Shown: one piece after another, positions 1 to 8,844 of the stretch
Layout: each line of letters begins with the position of its first letter
How positions within the stretch are numbered: the stretch's first letter is position 1
Assembly (NCBI GenBank): GCA_947477885.1
Contig: CANJUD010000002.1
Span: 248,001-312,000 of the forward strand
DNA from: Bacteroidota bacterium
GTDB taxonomy: Bacteria; Bacteroidota; Bacteroidia; UKL13-3
DNA length: 64,000 nt
Direction: 5' to 3'
Program-made: the position numbers and the translations under genes
The notes under the pieces: generated by a model
Databases searched by the model: none
Seen by the model: the letters and a program-made list of their open reading frames with translations, nothing else
Told to the model about the DNA's origin: nothing

Positions 1-522
1 AGAATGCGAGCCATGGTGGTTTCATTTTTTGTTTTTAACCTTTGGCAAGACTGGCGGGAATTGCATTTTTTAGCCCGAAATTTTTTGGATTACGAACCTG
101 GCATACATTATCCGCAACTGCAAATGCAATCGGGTGTAACAGGTATTAATACCATTCGTATTTACAATCCAATTAAAAACTCACAAGAGCACGACGAAGA
201 AGGTATATTTATAAAAACATGGATACCAGAATTAAGAGAAGTTCCGGCCGCAATAATACATGAGCCTTGGAAAATGAGTTTGATGGAACAAAATTTATAT
301 CAGGTGATTATTGGTAAAGATTATCCTAATCCAATTGTTGATATAGAAGCCACCCGTAAAGCAGCAAGTGATATTATTTGGAGTTTCAAAAAAACGGATG
401 AGGTGAGAAAAGAAAGCAAAAGAATTTTAAAGAAACATGTGAATAGTTCATCAGCATTCAACTCAAAAAGCAAACAAAAAAGCAACAGTGAAAAGGATAA
501 AAAAATCAGACTTGCCAACTAA
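1..522 (+). CDS. Photolyase/cryptochrome, C-terminal part (5' end outside window)
   Basis: This is the FAD-binding C-terminal portion of a deoxyribodipyrimidine photolyase or cryptochrome-like flavoprotein. The frame is open from base 1, so the gene starts upstream of the window and the ATG at 4 is probably internal. Visible family motifs are the NLWQDWRE segment, [11 protein letters not shown] and [11 protein letters not shown], which in the family line the FAD pocket and the DNA-binding surface. A lysine/serine-rich tail (about residues 130-172) looks like a disordered extension. Its 3' end overlaps a DUF2256 gene, which is followed by a second photolyase-family gene, so the three look like one co-transcribed light-response unit. 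Whether it repairs DNA or acts as a photoreceptor cannot be told from this fragment. Confidence 0.85.
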   Translation, partial: RMRAMVVSFFVFNLWQDWRELHFLARNFLDYEPGIHYPQLQMQSGVTGINTIRIYNPIKNSQEHDEEGIFIKTWIPELREVPAAIIHEPWKMSLMEQNLYQVIIGKDYPNPIVDIEATRKAASDIIWSFKKTDEVRKESKRILKKHVNSSSAFNSKSKQKSNSEKDKKIRLAN

Positions 523-634
523 AATTTGTATGGTTTGTCAACGACCCTTTGCATGGCGAAAAAAATGGGAGAAAATTTGGGACGAAGTAAAATACTGCAG
601 TGATAAATGTAAAATGAACAAAAACAAAAAATGA
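488..634 (+). CDS. DUF2256 small zinc-ribbon-like protein
   Basis: This gene of about 48 codons is too short for the ORF track. It reads [20 protein letters not shown], then [12 protein letters not shown], matching the DUF2256 pattern of two cysteine pairs (CxxC...CxxxC) around a W/R/K-rich centre. The pairs probably bind zinc. The upstream frame is open back to a stop at 440-442. The only start codons ahead of the first Cys pair are GTG 488 and TTG 512, while ATG 530 would cut into the first CxxC, so I chose GTG 488. The stop TGA overlaps the ATG of the next gene (ATGA), suggesting translational coupling. DUF2256 genes commonly sit beside photolyase/cryptochrome genes. Function is unknown. 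Confidence 0.8.
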   Translation: MKRIKKSDLPTKICMVCQRPFAWRKKWEKIWDEVKYCSDKCKMNKNKK

Positions 635-2106
635 GTAAAACAGGAATCATATTTCCACATCAATTATTTGAAAACAATATACTTATTTCAAAATGTGATA
701 CCATTTATTTGGTGGAAGAGATATTGTTTTTTAAACAGTATAATTTTCACAAACGCAAAATTGCTTTTCACAGGGCAAGCATGAAGTTTTATGAAAGCTT
801 TCTTCAATCAAAAAATATAAAGGTTATTTATATCGATTCAACAAGTGAGCTAGCTGATATAAGAAATCTGATTGCTTATTTGAAAACACAAGAAATAAAT
901 TCTTTCGAATACATGGATACAACCGACTGCTGGCTTGAGCAACGGATTAGCAAAACATGTAATATGCATCAAGTTAATAAAACAAAACATGCTACTCAGT
1001 TATTTCTTAATTCTTTCGATGAAATAGAAGCTTACTTTTTAAATAAGAAAAGAATGTTTCAAACAGATTTTTATAAGCACCAGCGTAAAAGCAGAACTAT
1101 TTTATTAGAAAAAAACAACAATCCAGTTGGAGGAAAATGGTCTTTTGATGAGGAAAATCGTTTAAAATACCCCAAAGGAAAAACGCCTCCTAAAGTTAAT
1201 TTTTTAGAACAAAATAAATTCTTTACAGAAGCTATTGCCTATACCAACAAATATTTCCCCAACAACTATGGTAAGTTAAACACAAATTTTGTTTATCCAA
1301 CCACTTTTACCGAAAGTAAAAACTGGCTCCAAACTTTTTTAAAATCAAGGTTTTCGGAATTTGGAGCATATGAAGATGCCATTGTGGCAAATGAAAATAT
1401 TTTGCATCACAGTGTGTTAACACCCATGCTCAATGCCGGTTTGCTTACCACTCAATTTATTATAGATGAAGCATTGCAGTATGCAAACGATGAAAAAATC
1501 CCGCTAAATTCTGTAGAAGGTTTTATAAGGCAAATGATAGGTTGGCGAGAATTTATAAGAGCAGTTTACGAATTGAAAGGCAGTGAAGAACGAACGAAAA
1601 ACTACTGGGGTTTTACCCGTAAAATACCTGCCTCTTTTTGGAACGGAACTACAGGAATAGAACCGCTGGACATTACCATAAAAAAAGTTTTAGAAACAGG
1701 GTTTTGTCATCATATAGAAAGGTTAATGGTATTGGGGAATTTTATGTTGTTGTGCGAATTTGACCCTGATGAAGTTTACCGTTGGTTTATGGAGCTTTTT
1801 ATAGATGCTTATGATTGGGTGATGGTTCCTAATGTTTATGGCATGAGCCAGTTTGCTGATGGAGGTATGATGGCTACTAAGCCCTATATTAGCGGCAGCA
1901 ATTATTTAATAAAAATGAGTGACTACAAAAAGGGCGTTTGGCAACAAATATGGGATGGATTATTTTGGCGATTTATGCATACCCATCGGAATTTCTTTTT
2001 GCAAAATCCTAGATTGGGAATGTTGGTAAGAACCTTTGATAAAATGTCCGAAACAAAACAACAGAATCATTTAAAGCATGCCAATCAATTTCTTGATTCA
2101 CTTTAA
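631..2106 (+). CDS. Cryptochrome/photolyase-related protein (DPRP/PhrB-like)
   Basis: This 491-residue protein belongs to the deoxyribodipyrimidine photolyase-related family, which includes the bacterial (6-4) photolyase PhrB/CryB. The N-terminal antenna/Rossmann-like domain covers about residues 1-130. The helical FAD-binding domain follows, with HHIERLMVLGNF, NVYGMSQFADGG and TKPYISGSNY near residues 355-430. Members of the PhrB group carry a 4Fe-4S cluster held by four cysteines. The stretch after MSDY, where three of them normally lie, reads KKGVWQQIWDGLFW and has none, and no Cys is seen at the expected fourth site. So this looks like a cluster-less branch. It is probably translated together with DUF2256. 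Substrate (6-4 lesion, CPD or signalling only) is undetermined. Confidence 0.85.
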   Translation: MSKTGIIFPHQLFENNILISKCDTIYLVEEILFFKQYNFHKRKIAFHRASMKFYESFLQSKNIKVIYIDSTSELADIRNLIAYLKTQEINSFEYMDTTDCWLEQRISKTCNMHQVNKTKHATQLFLNSFDEIEAYFLNKKRMFQTDFYKHQRKSRTILLEKNNNPVGGKWSFDEENRLKYPKGKTPPKVNFLEQNKFFTEAIAYTNKYFPNNYGKLNTNFVYPTTFTESKNWLQTFLKSRFSEFGAYEDAIVANENILHHSVLTPMLNAGLLTTQFIIDEALQYANDEKIPLNSVEGFIRQMIGWREFIRAVYELKGSEERTKNYWGFTRKIPASFWNGTTGIEPLDITIKKVLETGFCHHIERLMVLGNFMLLCEFDPDEVYRWFMELFIDAYDWVMVPNVYGMSQFADGGMMATKPYISGSNYLIKMSDYKKGVWQQIWDGLFWRFMHTHRNFFLQNPRLGMLVRTFDKMSETKQQNHLKHANQFLDSL

Positions 2107-2151
2107 GGAATCCTAAATTTGGAATGGAGTTTCTTAAAAAAAAAATCAAAA

Positions 2152-2619
2152 ATGAATACATATTTAAAACTATTCTGTTGCACACTCTTCACGCTATCTA
2201 TAGGTGCAATTTCAGGTATAGCCACTTCTTCAGGAATAAACAATTGGTTTATGGAATTGAACAAACCGTTTTTTAATCCACCAAATTATTTATTTGGCCC
2301 CGTTTGGACATTGCTTTATTTGCTTATGGGAATTTCTTTTTTTCTTATTCTTCAATCACCAATAAAAGAGTTAAAAAGAAAAGCAATTATCATATTCATT
2401 ATTCAGCTTTCATTAAACTTTTTATGGAGCTTTCTGTTTTTCAAATTTGAATTAATAGGATTGGCTTTTATTGAAATTATTTTGATTTGGATAAGCATTT
2501 TAACTATGATTATTGCGTTCAATAAAATTAATCGATTCGCCGCAGCACTACAACTTCCCTATTTGCTATGGGTAAGTTTTGCAACAGTATTAAATGGAGC
2601 TATATGGTGGCTAAATTAA
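2152..2619 (+). CDS. tspO: TspO/MBR family tryptophan-rich sensory protein
   Basis: A five-helix membrane protein of the TspO/peripheral benzodiazepine receptor family, which binds porphyrins and other tetrapyrroles and in some bacteria modulates light- or oxygen-dependent gene expression. Family motifs are WFMELNKPFFNPPNYLFGPV near the first loop, WTLLYLLMGIS, LNFLWSFLFF and the terminal NGAIWWLN. The ORF track starts at 2119, but the ATG at 2152 gives 155 residues beginning just before the first hydrophobic helix, which fits the usual length better. It lies 45 nt after the photolyase-related gene, on the same strand. Its company with two photolyase-family genes suggests a role in light/porphyrin stress; that link is inference. 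Confidence 0.9.
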   Translation: MNTYLKLFCCTLFTLSIGAISGIATSSGINNWFMELNKPFFNPPNYLFGPVWTLLYLLMGISFFLILQSPIKELKRKAIIIFIIQLSLNFLWSFLFFKFELIGLAFIEIILIWISILTMIIAFNKINRFAAALQLPYLLWVSFATVLNGAIWWLN

Positions 2620-2649
2620 ATGGTGATCAACTTTTAAAATCAATAAAAA

Positions 2650-3555
2650 ATGAAGAAAATAATTGTAGTGGTAGGTGCTACCGGAAATCTTGGAGGTAAA
2701 ATTGTCAATGCCTTATTAGTTCAAGGAGCAGAAGTAAGAGCAATCGTTCGATTAGAAACTGACAAAAAGAAAATAAACGAGTTAGAACTTAAAGGTGTCA
2801 ACGTATTTCAAGTTGATACAAGCAATAAATTGGAAATAGCAAAACACTGCATCGGTGCAATATGTATGGTCTCTGCTTTAGCTGGTTTACGAGAAACAGT
2901 TGTAGATGCTCAAAAAATCTTTCTAGATGCTGCAGTGGAAGCAAATGTGCCAAGATTTATTCCAAGCGATTACTCAAGTGACTTTACAAATTTAAAGGTA
3001 GGTACAAATAGAAATTTAGATTTAAGAAGAGAATTTCATCAGTACCTTGACAAAGCTCCTATAAAACCAACCACCATATTTAATGGTCCATTTATGGAAT
3101 TGCTAACCACAGATATGCCCTTGATTATGTTTAAACAAAAACGCATTCTTTGTTGGGGTAATCCAGATCAAATAATAGAATTTACAACCACCTATAATAT
3201 TGCTGAATATACTGCTAAGGCCGCTTTGGATGAAACAACACCTCGGTTTTTGAGAATTGCTGGAGACACGCTATCATGCAATGACTTCGTGAAATTGCTA
3301 ACTGAAATTACAGGTAATAATTATAAACTATTCAGGCCCGGTGGTATTGGTCTTTTTAATATAGTAATCAAACTCACCAAATTCTTTTCACCTTCAAAAA
3401 CCGAACTGTATCCTGCTTGGCAAGGAATGCAATACATGCGAGATATAATGGAAGGTAGAATTATTTTTCGAAAATATGACAATGAAAGATATTATAATAA
3501 AAAATGGACAACAGTAAAAGATTTTCTAACTTTTGAAAACGTAAGTTTTAATTAA
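2650..3555 (+). CDS. NmrA-like NAD(P)-binding protein (atypical SDR)
   Basis: A 301-residue Rossmann-fold protein. The N-terminal glycine motif GATGNLGG (residues 9-16) binds NAD(P), and the Arg in VRAIVR after the second strand suggests NADP(H). The motif RFIPSDYSSDF near residue 105 is typical of the NmrA/isoflavone-reductase-like atypical SDRs, and the C-terminal half carries the variable substrate domain. Related proteins act as NAD(P)H reductases or redox sensors; the substrate here cannot be named. It begins 30 nt after tspO and is likely the last gene of the photobiology cluster. Confidence 0.82.
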   Translation: MKKIIVVVGATGNLGGKIVNALLVQGAEVRAIVRLETDKKKINELELKGVNVFQVDTSNKLEIAKHCIGAICMVSALAGLRETVVDAQKIFLDAAVEANVPRFIPSDYSSDFTNLKVGTNRNLDLRREFHQYLDKAPIKPTTIFNGPFMELLTTDMPLIMFKQKRILCWGNPDQIIEFTTTYNIAEYTAKAALDETTPRFLRIAGDTLSCNDFVKLLTEITGNNYKLFRPGGIGLFNIVIKLTKFFSPSKTELYPAWQGMQYMRDIMEGRIIFRKYDNERYYNKKWTTVKDFLTFENVSFN

Positions 3556-3648
3556 ACAAATGAATAATTAAACCTCTATAAAAACTATACGTCAAAGTGA
3601 AATTAATATATTCATAAACTTATTGCAGAGAAATCACTTATATAAACA

Positions 3649-5661
3649 ATGAATAAATCAATAACTACAGTCCGAAACTGTTTTTTAGCAGCAATTACAA
3701 TTGCATTTTCTACCATACATGTAAATGCTCAAGCACCCATCTTGCCATTAAATTCATATGGGGTTTGGGACAGGTCAAATGCATTTGATATTTCAAAAGA
3801 TACAGCTTATAATTATTTAAGAGGTATTAGTGCAGATGTTTTTTGGAAAGATGTTCAAGCTATTGACTCAGGACATTATGATTGGTCTGCAATTCAAGCT
3901 ATTTTACAAACAGCATATACTAACGATCAAATGGTAAACATAAGTGTTGGTGTTGGTCCTGATGCACCAGCATGGATTTATGTAAATGGAGTGCCTAGCG
4001 TAATTACGGATGATACACAACATCCTGGTTGGACAAAGTATCCCTACTACTTGGATTCAGATTACAAACACTATTATTTTAAACTAATAGATAGTTTTGG
4101 TGTTTTTTTAAGAACGCTACCTGCAAACTTATTTAGTCGCATTGCTTATGTTCAAGTAAAGACTGGTTGCACTGGTGACGAAGTTGCATACAAAGGAAAT
4201 CCGCTTGATACTTTATACAATATTTCAGATTCAACTTGGAGTGCATTTCGATTAAATACATTTGAAAAATTTAGATTAAACTTTAACACAGGTAATAACA
4301 GCAATAAAATCGGTCTTCTTTTCAATAGCATCGACTCAGCCGACCACGCCAACGAATGGCAATGGGTTTTAACCAATATTACTTATGGCTTTGGAATTAA
4401 AGGTGGTGCCTATGGTCGAGGCCATCATCTTTCAGATGAACTTACATACAAAAACACTCGGACACAATATCTCATCAACCCCCAGAACTTACAACTATTT
4501 TCTGCAGCTGAACAAGACCAAACTTGGAAGGGTCCAGTATACCAAATAAATGTTCCCTTGGGTTTTTATTGGGGTGCTATCAGTGGACTTAATACGGGGC
4601 TTTCTGTTTGGCTTGTAACGCAAAGTGCATTAAATGAAGCACAGGTAAAACCCAAATTACATAGCATTTTCAGAATGTTTAACAAGTATGCTGGGCAAAT
4701 TTATCCTACTACTGCAAATGCAGCCTACACTATTTTTCACGAAGGTTTAAATTCAGCTAATACCAATAAATTTTCTGTAGCTAAGTTCGGTAATGCAAGT
4801 CAATCAAATCAAGCTCGTTATACAGCCATATGTGCTGCCTATGCTGCAAGAGGTGCTAAAATGGATGATGTGTATGCGGCCACAAAAGGACAGGTTTATC
4901 AGCGTGCCAGTCAAACAGGATACAATGATGCTGGCTGGAATATTGAGGAAGGTAATTACGAAAGATGGATAACGCAGATAAACCCTGATTCTACTTCCAT
5001 AGGTCTTTTCAGAGTTCGTGGAGTTATTGACTCAACTTCATCTATGTATGACCGTTTTGCACGGTCATTTGAGAACAGCAGTGGCAAAAACGCTATGTAT
5101 TTCAAATTCCATCAAAGCCTATTTTCCCTTGCACTTCCTGATAGTTTATCATTCAAAATTACTTGGCTTGACAAGAACCAAAACTCAACTTGGGCTTTTA
5201 AATATTATAATACGAATGGCTTGCAAACGGCATTAACTGTTACAGGTATTGGCGATAATCAGTGGAAAACAGTGGGTGTGGTTTTACACAATGCTGTTAT
5301 AAATCACAATGGTATATTAGGCTCGGATTTTATGCTAGTAAATACGGATGGCATTGAAGATATTTTCCATGGCATTGAAGTGGATATAACCCGCGGAGGA
5401 ATTTTATCAGTTATCAACGATGGGTTGGGTTTATCGAATACAACCTTATTTCCAAATCCGACAAATTCAATTGTATCATGGGACAAAGAAATTAATGCTG
5501 ATGAGATTATTGTTTATAATACTTATGGGCAAAAAGTACTTAGAATAGCTAACATTACAAACAATTCACTAAATTTAATTGACTTGAATAATGGACTCTA
5601 TTTTGTTGAATTATTAAAAGGTAAAAAGAGAATTTCAGTAACCAAAGTGATTAAGGAATAA
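3649..5661 (+). CDS. Secreted glycosidase-like protein with T9SS sorting domain
   Basis: A 670-residue exported protein. It starts with a signal peptide (hydrophobic stretch ending in HVNAQ, about residue 28). Residues about 35-400 resemble a TIM-barrel glycoside hydrolase of clan GH-A (FWKDVQAIDSGHYDW, PAWIYVNGVP), but I cannot assign a numbered family or confirm the catalytic glutamates. A beta-rich region follows, and the last 70 residues are a T9SS type A C-terminal domain (LFPNPTNSIVSW... VYNTYGQKVLRI... KVIKE), which directs export by the PorKLMN machinery encoded at 10-16 kb. It stands alone and is followed at once by an IS21 relic, so horizontal acquisition is possible but unproven. 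Confidence 0.75.
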   Translation: MNKSITTVRNCFLAAITIAFSTIHVNAQAPILPLNSYGVWDRSNAFDISKDTAYNYLRGISADVFWKDVQAIDSGHYDWSAIQAILQTAYTNDQMVNISVGVGPDAPAWIYVNGVPSVITDDTQHPGWTKYPYYLDSDYKHYYFKLIDSFGVFLRTLPANLFSRIAYVQVKTGCTGDEVAYKGNPLDTLYNISDSTWSAFRLNTFEKFRLNFNTGNNSNKIGLLFNSIDSADHANEWQWVLTNITYGFGIKGGAYGRGHHLSDELTYKNTRTQYLINPQNLQLFSAAEQDQTWKGPVYQINVPLGFYWGAISGLNTGLSVWLVTQSALNEAQVKPKLHSIFRMFNKYAGQIYPTTANAAYTIFHEGLNSANTNKFSVAKFGNASQSNQARYTAICAAYAARGAKMDDVYAATKGQVYQRASQTGYNDAGWNIEEGNYERWITQINPDSTSIGLFRVRGVIDSTSSMYDRFARSFENSSGKNAMYFKFHQSLFSLALPDSLSFKITWLDKNQNSTWAFKYYNTNGLQTALTVTGIGDNQWKTVGVVLHNAVINHNGILGSDFMLVNTDGIEDIFHGIEVDITRGGILSVINDGLGLSNTTLFPNPTNSIVSWDKEINADEIIVYNTYGQKVLRIANITNNSLNLIDLNNGLYFVELLKGKKRISVTKVIKE

Positions 5662-5670
5662 CGAATACAC

Positions 5671-6015
5671 CGTGCGGCAAACGCAGAGTTTATCAAGCGG
5701 TGCGAGAATATCTTGATCACCGGGCCAACGGGCACGGGCAAAAGCTTACTGGCATCCGCTATCGTCCACCAGGCCTGCCCATCTAAGTTTTAAGGTGCTA
5801 TATGTCAATACCAGCAAGCTGATCTCCCACCTCAAAATGGCAAAGGCAGATGGCTCGTATGTGCGTGAGATGGCTACAGCAGGAACTGCTGATACTCGGT
5901 GATTTTGCACTCCAGCCCTTTTACGCAGCCAATCGTGCAACACTAATGGAAGTGATGGAGGACAGGCACGGGAAGAGGTCTACAATCATTACTTCGCAGC
6001 TACCGGTAAAGGGAT
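5671..6015 (+). pseudogene. Degenerate istB (IS21-family helper ATPase) fragment
   Basis: A remnant of the IS21 transposition helper IstB. The Walker A region reads NILITGPTGTGKSLLASA in one frame. After a frameshift near 5780 the next frame gives [17 protein letters not shown] and DGSYVREM. After another shift near 5870 a third frame gives [12 protein letters not shown] and [20 protein letters not shown]. The Walker B motif, normally LILDDF, has Asp replaced by Gly. The N-terminal part, the C-terminal end, the partner istA and terminal repeats are all missing. Base composition is clearly richer in GC than the flanks. The piece fills the gap between the T9SS glycosidase-like gene and the HhH gene. 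Confidence 0.85.
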
Positions 6016-6077
6016 TGAATGTGAATACTCTTCTAATTCATATTTTCTTTTATCTTTATACTTTTATCTTTCCTTAC

Positions 6078-6085
6078 TAAATTTG
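6078..6085 (+). promoter_or_regulatory. Putative -7 box TAAATTTG at a GTG start
   Basis: TAAATTTG matches the Bacteroidota -7 consensus TAnnTTTG and ends 4 nt before the GTG start of the HhH gene. The -33 element is weak (TTA at 19-nt spacing). Transcription would begin at or next to the start codon. Confidence 0.5.
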
Positions 6086-6089
6086 CCCA

Positions 6090-8186
6090 GTGCAACGTAT
6101 CGCTTTTCTTTTCATCGTTTTATTATTTGCTACGCCCATCTTTGCCCAAACCGAGGATGATGACATGCAGCAAGAGCAGCAACTAATAGAAAAACTTACC
6201 GAGAACCAAAGCACCAATGCCGATGTAAATGAATGGACCGAACAGCTTAGACAGTTTGCCCAAAACAAAATAGAACTGAACCATTGCACCCGTCAGCAAT
6301 TAGAGTTGCTTGGTTTGCTTACCGATATTCAAATTAATAACTTACAGGCTCATATTGCCAAGTTCGGCAATCTCCTTTCTGTATTAGAGCTGCAAGTTGT
6401 TCCCGGTTTCGATGTGGCAACTATTAAAAGTATACAACCATTTGTAATGGTGCAAAAAGATTGGCTTCCGCAAGGAACTGGCATTAAAGGTTTGCTTACC
6501 AGTGGCTCGCACCAACTCAATTGGCTCAACCAAATACAACCCGAACAAAACGAAGGTCAACGCCGCCGAGTAGCAAACGATACTGATGGCAAAAGTTATT
6601 ATCCCGGGTCTCCGGTTCGTTCAGTTTTGCGTTATCGTTATTCATTTTCCGATAAAATAAGTATATCATACTTGGGCGAAAAAGATGCAGGAGAACAATT
6701 TGGCAAAGGCGCAAATAAACAGGGTTTCGATTTCAACTCTGCACATATAATGATTGGAGGATTTAAACATATACAAAAATGGGTAATTGGCGATTTCAAT
6801 ATTACCTTAGGTCAAGGACTTACTTGTGGCAGCGGATTGGCATTTGGCAAATCGGCTATGGTTTTAAACTTAAAAAGAAACTATAATGGCATTAGACCTT
6901 ACCGTTCAGTAAATGAAAATGAATTTATGCGTGGTAGTGCCATCACACTTAAATTTGGCAATTGGTGGGTAACCGCATTTGCATCACGCCAGCGTTTGGA
7001 TGGCTCTGCAAATCAGGATACTTTTGCCAATGAATCAGGGAGTATTGCAGGCTTGGTAAGCACGGGCTTTCATCGCACCGCTAGCGAACAAGCTGGAAAA
7101 GACATACTGCTGCGTAATGCACTTGGTGGTAATCTAACTTACAAAACGTATAATTTCCAAATTGGTTTTAATATATGTTATATAAATTATGGGCAGGCTT
7201 TCGCTCCCCAATACAAGCCTTACAATATATATAAATTTCAGGGAACAAATAATATAAAAGTTGGAACGGACTACCGATATACAAAACGTAATTATACTTT
7301 GTTCGGCGAGTTAAGTATTAACCAAAATGGCGGGGTAGCCGGCTATCATGTTTTGATGGTCAGCTTAACCAATAAACTGGATGTGGCTATCATGATGCGT
7401 CATTATGCCAAAAACTTTCAGCCAATTTTATCCAATGCAATTGGCGAAAACACCGACAATCAAAACGAGCAAGGATTATATACTGGTTGGATATATAAAG
7501 TGGGAAGAGGATTTACCTTAAATAGTTATATAGATTTTTATCGCTATCCATGGATTACCTCAAGTGCCGATGTGCCCAATAGCTATGGTGCAGACAACCT
7601 TAATCAATTAGATTATCAGGTATCGAAAAAGATATCCATGTATTTCAGACATAAGTATAAAATGAGTCAGTTAAATAGTAGTAACGGTGCTGTTCTTTCA
7701 TCGCTCGAAGACCAAGCACGGCAGAACTTCAGATTCAATTTGCAAATGGCTTTGCCGGGCCAAATTGAACTGCGTTCGAGGATAGAAGCATCCTTATATA
7801 GTCACACGAATCAAAAAAACGAACAGGGAGTGATGGCTTATCAGGATATAGAAAAACATTGGCGAAAATTGCAAGTCACGCTCAGAATGGCTTTCTTTAA
7901 TATGCCCAGTTTTAATAGTAGGATATATGCATATGAAAGCGAAGTTCCTTTTTCATATTCTATCATACCCTATTATGGAATGGGTACTCGCTATTATATA
8001 ATGACCCGCTGGCACCACTCGCGAAATTTTGATATTTATTTCCGTTTGGCACAAACCTATTATACTGATAAAGCCGAAAGTGGAAGTGGTCTCGATTTAA
8101 TTAAAACCAATCATAAAACAGATGCAAAGATTATGCTCTCATGGAGGATACAAGGTCACCCACCAAAAAATTTCGCTAACAAATAA
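6090..8186 (+). CDS. Helix-hairpin-helix envelope protein, 698 aa
   Basis: The protein begins with a clear signal peptide (RIAFLFIVLLFATPIFAQ, cut about residue 20). A helix-hairpin-helix/ComEA-like segment follows at about residues 50-125 (IELNHCTRQQLELLGLLTD, then NLLSVLELQVVPGF). The remaining 550 residues are rich in alternating hydrophobic and aromatic strands (for example RSVLRYRYSFSDKISISYLG) and look like an outer-membrane beta-barrel. Proteins of this build are widespread in Bacteroidota and are named after the HhH domain, but their role (possibly DNA uptake or envelope) is not established. The start is GTG: no ATG lies upstream in frame, the signal peptide begins right there, and a TAAATTTG box sits just before it. 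The 3' end overlaps the convergent VIT1-like gene by 31 nt. Confidence 0.75.
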   Translation: MQRIAFLFIVLLFATPIFAQTEDDDMQQEQQLIEKLTENQSTNADVNEWTEQLRQFAQNKIELNHCTRQQLELLGLLTDIQINNLQAHIAKFGNLLSVLELQVVPGFDVATIKSIQPFVMVQKDWLPQGTGIKGLLTSGSHQLNWLNQIQPEQNEGQRRRVANDTDGKSYYPGSPVRSVLRYRYSFSDKISISYLGEKDAGEQFGKGANKQGFDFNSAHIMIGGFKHIQKWVIGDFNITLGQGLTCGSGLAFGKSAMVLNLKRNYNGIRPYRSVNENEFMRGSAITLKFGNWWVTAFASRQRLDGSANQDTFANESGSIAGLVSTGFHRTASEQAGKDILLRNALGGNLTYKTYNFQIGFNICYINYGQAFAPQYKPYNIYKFQGTNNIKVGTDYRYTKRNYTLFGELSINQNGGVAGYHVLMVSLTNKLDVAIMMRHYAKNFQPILSNAIGENTDNQNEQGLYTGWIYKVGRGFTLNSYIDFYRYPWITSSADVPNSYGADNLNQLDYQVSKKISMYFRHKYKMSQLNSSNGAVLSSLEDQARQNFRFNLQMALPGQIELRSRIEASLYSHTNQKNEQGVMAYQDIEKHWRKLQVTLRMAFFNMPSFNSRIYAYESEVPFSYSIIPYYGMGTRYYIMTRWHHSRNFDIYFRLAQTYYTDKAESGSGLDLIKTNHKTDAKIMLSWRIQGHPPKNFANK

Positions 8187-8842
8187 GCTGCCCCTGCCGC
8201 CACAGCACTAATAAAGCAAACTCTTACTGCTCCCCAAATTGGATTTTGCCCTGTTAGTTTCGATTTAAAATATCCAAACACCAATAATACAACTCCAGTA
8301 GAAACTGATGACCATATTAAACCATCATTGGGTGTGCTTGTGTGCCAATATGATACTAAAGGTATAATACCTCCGGCCACATAAGCAAGTGCGATTACTA
8401 GGCCACTCTTATATGCTTGGTTGGGATTGGGGCGTTCTAATCCAAGCTCAAAGCGCATCATAAATTCTATGTAGTTTTCTTTGTTTTGTTTTAAGTCTTC
8501 TATAAATTTAAGTCTTGTATCTTTACTAATGCCATATACTACCAATGCATCATCAACTTCTTGTTCTTCTGCCTCGGGCATATGTTCTATTTCATAGGCT
8601 TCACGCTGGCGTTCGTTATTATAATGTTCTGCACTTGTTTTTGCAGCTAGATATCCTCCCAACCCCATAGCTATAGAGCCCGCAGCAACTTCAGCCAAAC
8701 CAGCTGTTACAATCAAATTGTTATCGTGAAGAGCACTGCTCAATCCTGCTGCCAATGCAAATGGCACTGTTAAGCCATCGCTCATGCCCAATACTATATC
8801 ACTAAGTGCTTGCGAGCCATTAAAGTGTTTTTCATTTCCCAT
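8156..8842 (-). CDS. VIT1/CCC1-family metal transporter
   Basis: A 228-residue integral membrane protein of the VIT1/CCC1 family, which moves Fe2+ or Mn2+. The first helix carries the family signature SDIVLGMSDGLTVPFALAAG, followed by VAAGSIAMGLGGYLAAKTSAE. The cytoplasmic metal-binding loop is Glu-rich (EIEHMPEAEEQEVDDA, FELGLERPNP). Three more membrane segments fill the C-terminal third. It is transcribed behind the exonuclease gene with a 2-nt gap. Its last 31 nt are antisense to the end of the HhH gene, so the two messages converge. Metal specificity cannot be read from the sequence. Confidence 0.88.
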   Translation of the reverse strand: MGNEKHFNGSQALSDIVLGMSDGLTVPFALAAGLSSALHDNNLIVTAGLAEVAAGSIAMGLGGYLAAKTSAEHYNNERQREAYEIEHMPEAEEQEVDDALVVYGISKDTRLKFIEDLKQNKENYIEFMMRFELGLERPNPNQAYKSGLVIALAYVAGGIIPLVSYWHTSTPNDGLIWSSVSTGVVLLVFGYFKSKLTGQNPIWGAVRVCFISAVAAGAAYLLAKFFGG

Positions 8843-8844
8843 AT

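Noticed and set aside
5746-5943. 65-aa minus-strand ORF in the istB relic
   Set aside because: It overlaps recognisable IstB pieces on the plus strand and has no likeness of its own.
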